Shown here: positions 62,044 to 64,000 of the stretch, in pieces
Layout: every line of letters begins with the position of its first letter
Numbering within the stretch: position 1 is the stretch's first letter
From: Roseiarcus sp963709185
GTDB lineage: Bacteria > Pseudomonadota > Alphaproteobacteria > Rhizobiales > Beijerinckiaceae
Assembly: GCA_963709185.1 (NCBI GenBank)
Contig: CAVPVQ010000022.1
Span: 700,179 to 764,178, forward strand
DNA length: 64,000 nucleotides
Direction: 5' to 3'
Notes under the pieces: model-generated
The model's database searches: none
Told to the model about the DNA's origin: nothing
Seen by the model: only the letters and a program-made list of their open reading frames with translations
Translations under genes and position numbers: made by a program

Positions 62044-63723
62044 TCAGGCCGGCGGCGCACTCGCCTGGTCGCGAAGCGCGCGGCGCAGTATTTTGCCGAT
62101 CGGCGTCTTCGGCAACGCGTCGAGGAATTCGACGTGGCGGGGAATCTTGTAGCCGGTAAGGAATATCCGGCAATGGGCGATGACGTCCTGGGCGGTCAGC
62201 GCAGGGTCCTTCTTGACGATCGCGACCCACACCGCTTCGCCCGACGCCGGATCGGGCATGCCGAAGACGCCCGCTTCGAGCACGCCGGGGCACGTGGCGA
62301 CAATCTCCTCGATCTCGTTGGGGTAGACGTTGAAACCGGAGACGATGATCATATCCTTCTTGCGGTCGACGATGCGCACGAACCCCGCCTGGTCGATGAC
62401 CGCCACATCGCCGGTGCGCAGGAACCCGTCGGGCGTCATCACATTGGCGGTCTCGGCGGGCTGCTTCCAGTAGCCTTTCATGACCTGCGGGCCGCGCACG
62501 CAAAGCTCGCCCGGCTCGCCGATCGGCAGGTCGCCCCTCGCGTCGTCGCGGATCGCGATCTCGGTCGAGGGAATCGGCAGCCCGATCGAGCCGTTGTAGT
62601 CGGTCAGATCGAGCGGGTTCGCGGTCACCGCCGGCGAGGCTTCGGTGAGCCCGTAGCATTCGACCAACGCCTTGCCGGTCACCTGCTTCCATCGCTCCGC
62701 CACCGACCGGTGGACCGCCATGCCGCCGCCCACCGTCAACCGCAACGGCGCGAAATCGAGCCGCGCGAAATCGCGGTTGTTGAGCAGCGCGTTGAACAAA
62801 GTGTTCACCCCGGTCAGGACGGTGAACGGACGGCGCGCCAGTTCCTTCACCAATCCCGGAATGTCGCGCGGATTGACGATCAGCAGGTTGGTCGCGCCGA
62901 TCTTCACGAAGATCAGGCAATTCACCGTCAACGCGAAAATATGATAAAGCGGCAGCGCCGTGACGATGGTTTCCTGCCCGTCGGTGAGGACCGGCCGCAG
63001 CCAGGCGTAGGCTTGCTGCAGGTTGGCGATGATGTTTCCGTGACTGAGCATCGCTCCCTTGGGCAGTCCGGTGGTCCCCCCGGTATATTGCAGGAACGCC
63101 AGGTCGTCGGGGCCGACGTCGACCGGTGCGAACGACGCCGTCGCCCCGCGCCGCAGCGCGGTCTTGAATCGAACCGCGCCGGGCAGACGCCAGGCCGGCG
63201 CCAGCCGCCTGACGTAGCGGACTGCGAAATTGACCGCCACGCCCTTGGCGAAGCTCAGCATGTCGCCAAGCCCGGTGACCACGACATGCTTGACCGCGGT
63301 GTCGGCGATCACCTGCTCGACCACCCAGGCGAAATTCTCGACCACGACGATCGCCGCCGCCCCGGAATCGACGAGTTGGTGCTTCAACTCGCGGGGGGTG
63401 TACAGCGGATTGCAATTGACCACGGTGTAGCCGGCCCGCAGCGCGCCGAACAGCGCGATCGGATATTGCAGGACGTTCGGCATCATCAGCGCGACCCGCG
63501 CCCCGCGCGGCAGCTTCAGAACCGTTTGCAGATAGGCCGCGAAGTTGCGCGACAGCCGCTCCGTCTCGGCGTAGCTGATCGCGGTCTCCATGCTGACGAA
63601 GGCGGCGCGCGGTCCGAACGCCGCCACGCTTTTCTCGAACACTTCGCCAATACTGCGACACGCCGCCACATCGGCTTCGGCCGGCACGCCCGGCGGATAG
63701 CTCGCCAGCCAGACCTTCTCCAT
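62044..63723 (-). CDS. Long-chain acyl-CoA ligase (FadD-like)
   Basis: A 559-residue AMP-forming ligase that activates a carboxylic acid to its CoA thioester. It has the P-loop motif YTGGTTGLPKGAMLSH, the YGLTEASP motif, GELCVRGPQVMKGYW, the TGD of FLRTGDVA, and the C-terminal catalytic Lys in PKTPIGKILRR. Start at ATG 63723, which gives the normal FadD N-terminus. It converges with the aldo/keto reductase (16-base gap) and its promoter region lies at the right edge of the window. Chain length preference is not visible. Confidence 0.93.
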   Translation of the reverse strand: MEKVWLASYPPGVPAEADVAACRSIGEVFEKSVAAFGPRAAFVSMETAISYAETERLSRNFAAYLQTVLKLPRGARVALMMPNVLQYPIALFGALRAGYTVVNCNPLYTPRELKHQLVDSGAAAIVVVENFAWVVEQVIADTAVKHVVVTGLGDMLSFAKGVAVNFAVRYVRRLAPAWRLPGAVRFKTALRRGATASFAPVDVGPDDLAFLQYTGGTTGLPKGAMLSHGNIIANLQQAYAWLRPVLTDGQETIVTALPLYHIFALTVNCLIFVKIGATNLLIVNPRDIPGLVKELARRPFTVLTGVNTLFNALLNNRDFARLDFAPLRLTVGGGMAVHRSVAERWKQVTGKALVECYGLTEASPAVTANPLDLTDYNGSIGLPIPSTEIAIRDDARGDLPIGEPGELCVRGPQVMKGYWKQPAETANVMTPDGFLRTGDVAVIDQAGFVRIVDRKKDMIIVSGFNVYPNEIEEIVATCPGVLEAGVFGMPDPASGEAVWVAIVKKDPALTAQDVIAHCRIFLTGYKIPRHVEFLDALPKTPIGKILRRALRDQASAPPA

Positions 63724-64000
63724 CGACGCTCTCGCCCGCGCTCGCGGCGCGCCGTCACATTGATCTAAGTCGCCGAGCCAAGTCAAAACGCCGCGCGCGA
63801 GCGCCTGGAGCGCGACAATCGGGCTCGATTGGCGGCAAAAACGCGTCCCGCGGGGGCGATTTGACGCGTCAACCGCAAATCCGGTCTGGCACTCTCTTGT
63901 AACGAGTGCTAACAGGGGCCACATAGAGGATGGTCATTCCCCGCGCATCCCGAGGCGACCCCCTCAGGTCTGCCCAGGCGCGCTGAACAGAAGCGAGGAT
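63724..64000. other. Right-edge upstream region of the acyl-CoA ligase
   Basis: No supportable gene in the last 277 bases; the region should hold the ligase promoter on the minus strand. Confidence 0.5.

Overview
The window is GC-rich, densely coding DNA that looks alphaproteobacterial, most likely Hyphomicrobiales (Rhizobiales). The reasons are the gene order ccoNOQP-ccoGHIS, a 5-aminolevulinate synthase (hemA) remnant of the C4 type, FNR/FixK-type boxes TTGAT-N4-ATCAA, and a microaerobic set (hemN, phaC, MaoC-Pta, ackA, phosphoketolase, USP, CBS) of the kind FixK/FNR controls in rhizobia and their relatives. The genus is inference.

Region 1 (1-24.6 kb) is a low-oxygen block. A decayed hemA lies at the left edge. 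It is followed by an FNR box and the complete cbb3 oxidase operon ccoN-O-Q-P-G-H-I-S, ending in an MFS gene with the CcoA copper-importer motifs. Then come a zinc alcohol dehydrogenase and hemN (minus strand), a small unknown protein under its own FNR box, a phosphotransferase-kinase fusion, USP and CBS-BON proteins (minus), and phaC, MaoC-Pta, ackA and xfp (plus). Perfect boxes precede ccoN, the unknown gene, the CBS/phaC divergent pair and xfp. Together the block describes high-affinity respiration plus carbon and energy overflow (acetyl-phosphate, acetate, polyhydroxyalkanoate) when oxygen falls.

Region 2 (24.6-25.7 kb) is a scar holding a decayed IS630 transposase.

Region 3 (25.7-37.1 kb) is a nitrogen-scavenging island. 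It holds an ammonium transporter, catabolic carbamate kinase, the two large subunits of a FdrA/DUF1116 carbamoyltransferase, allophanate hydrolase, a biuret-hydrolase-like cysteine hydrolase, an NCS2-like permease, the DUF2877 third subunit and a GntR regulator. I read this as import and breakdown of a carbamoylated compound to ammonia, CO2 and ATP; the substrate is unknown.

Region 4 (37.2-49.0 kb) is a nearly unidirectional minus-strand catabolic run: two MmgE/PrpD proteins, an M29 aminopeptidase, metallo-beta-lactamase hydrolases, a LysR regulator, aldehyde dehydrogenase, a carboxymuconolactone-decarboxylase-like protein, a 3-hydroxyisobutyrate-dehydrogenase-like protein and one unknown protein. 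A divergent third metallo-beta-lactamase gene ends exactly where an IS630 element (49.03-50.09 kb) has inserted.

Region 5 (50.2-64 kb) is transport and sugar/acid metabolism: a branched-chain-type ABC system (binding protein divergent from LivH, a LivM-LivG fusion and LivF), an SDR divergent from a ribose-type ABC system, a GNAT, an aldo/keto reductase broken by two frameshifts, and an acyl-CoA ligase. No tRNA, rRNA or CRISPR was seen.
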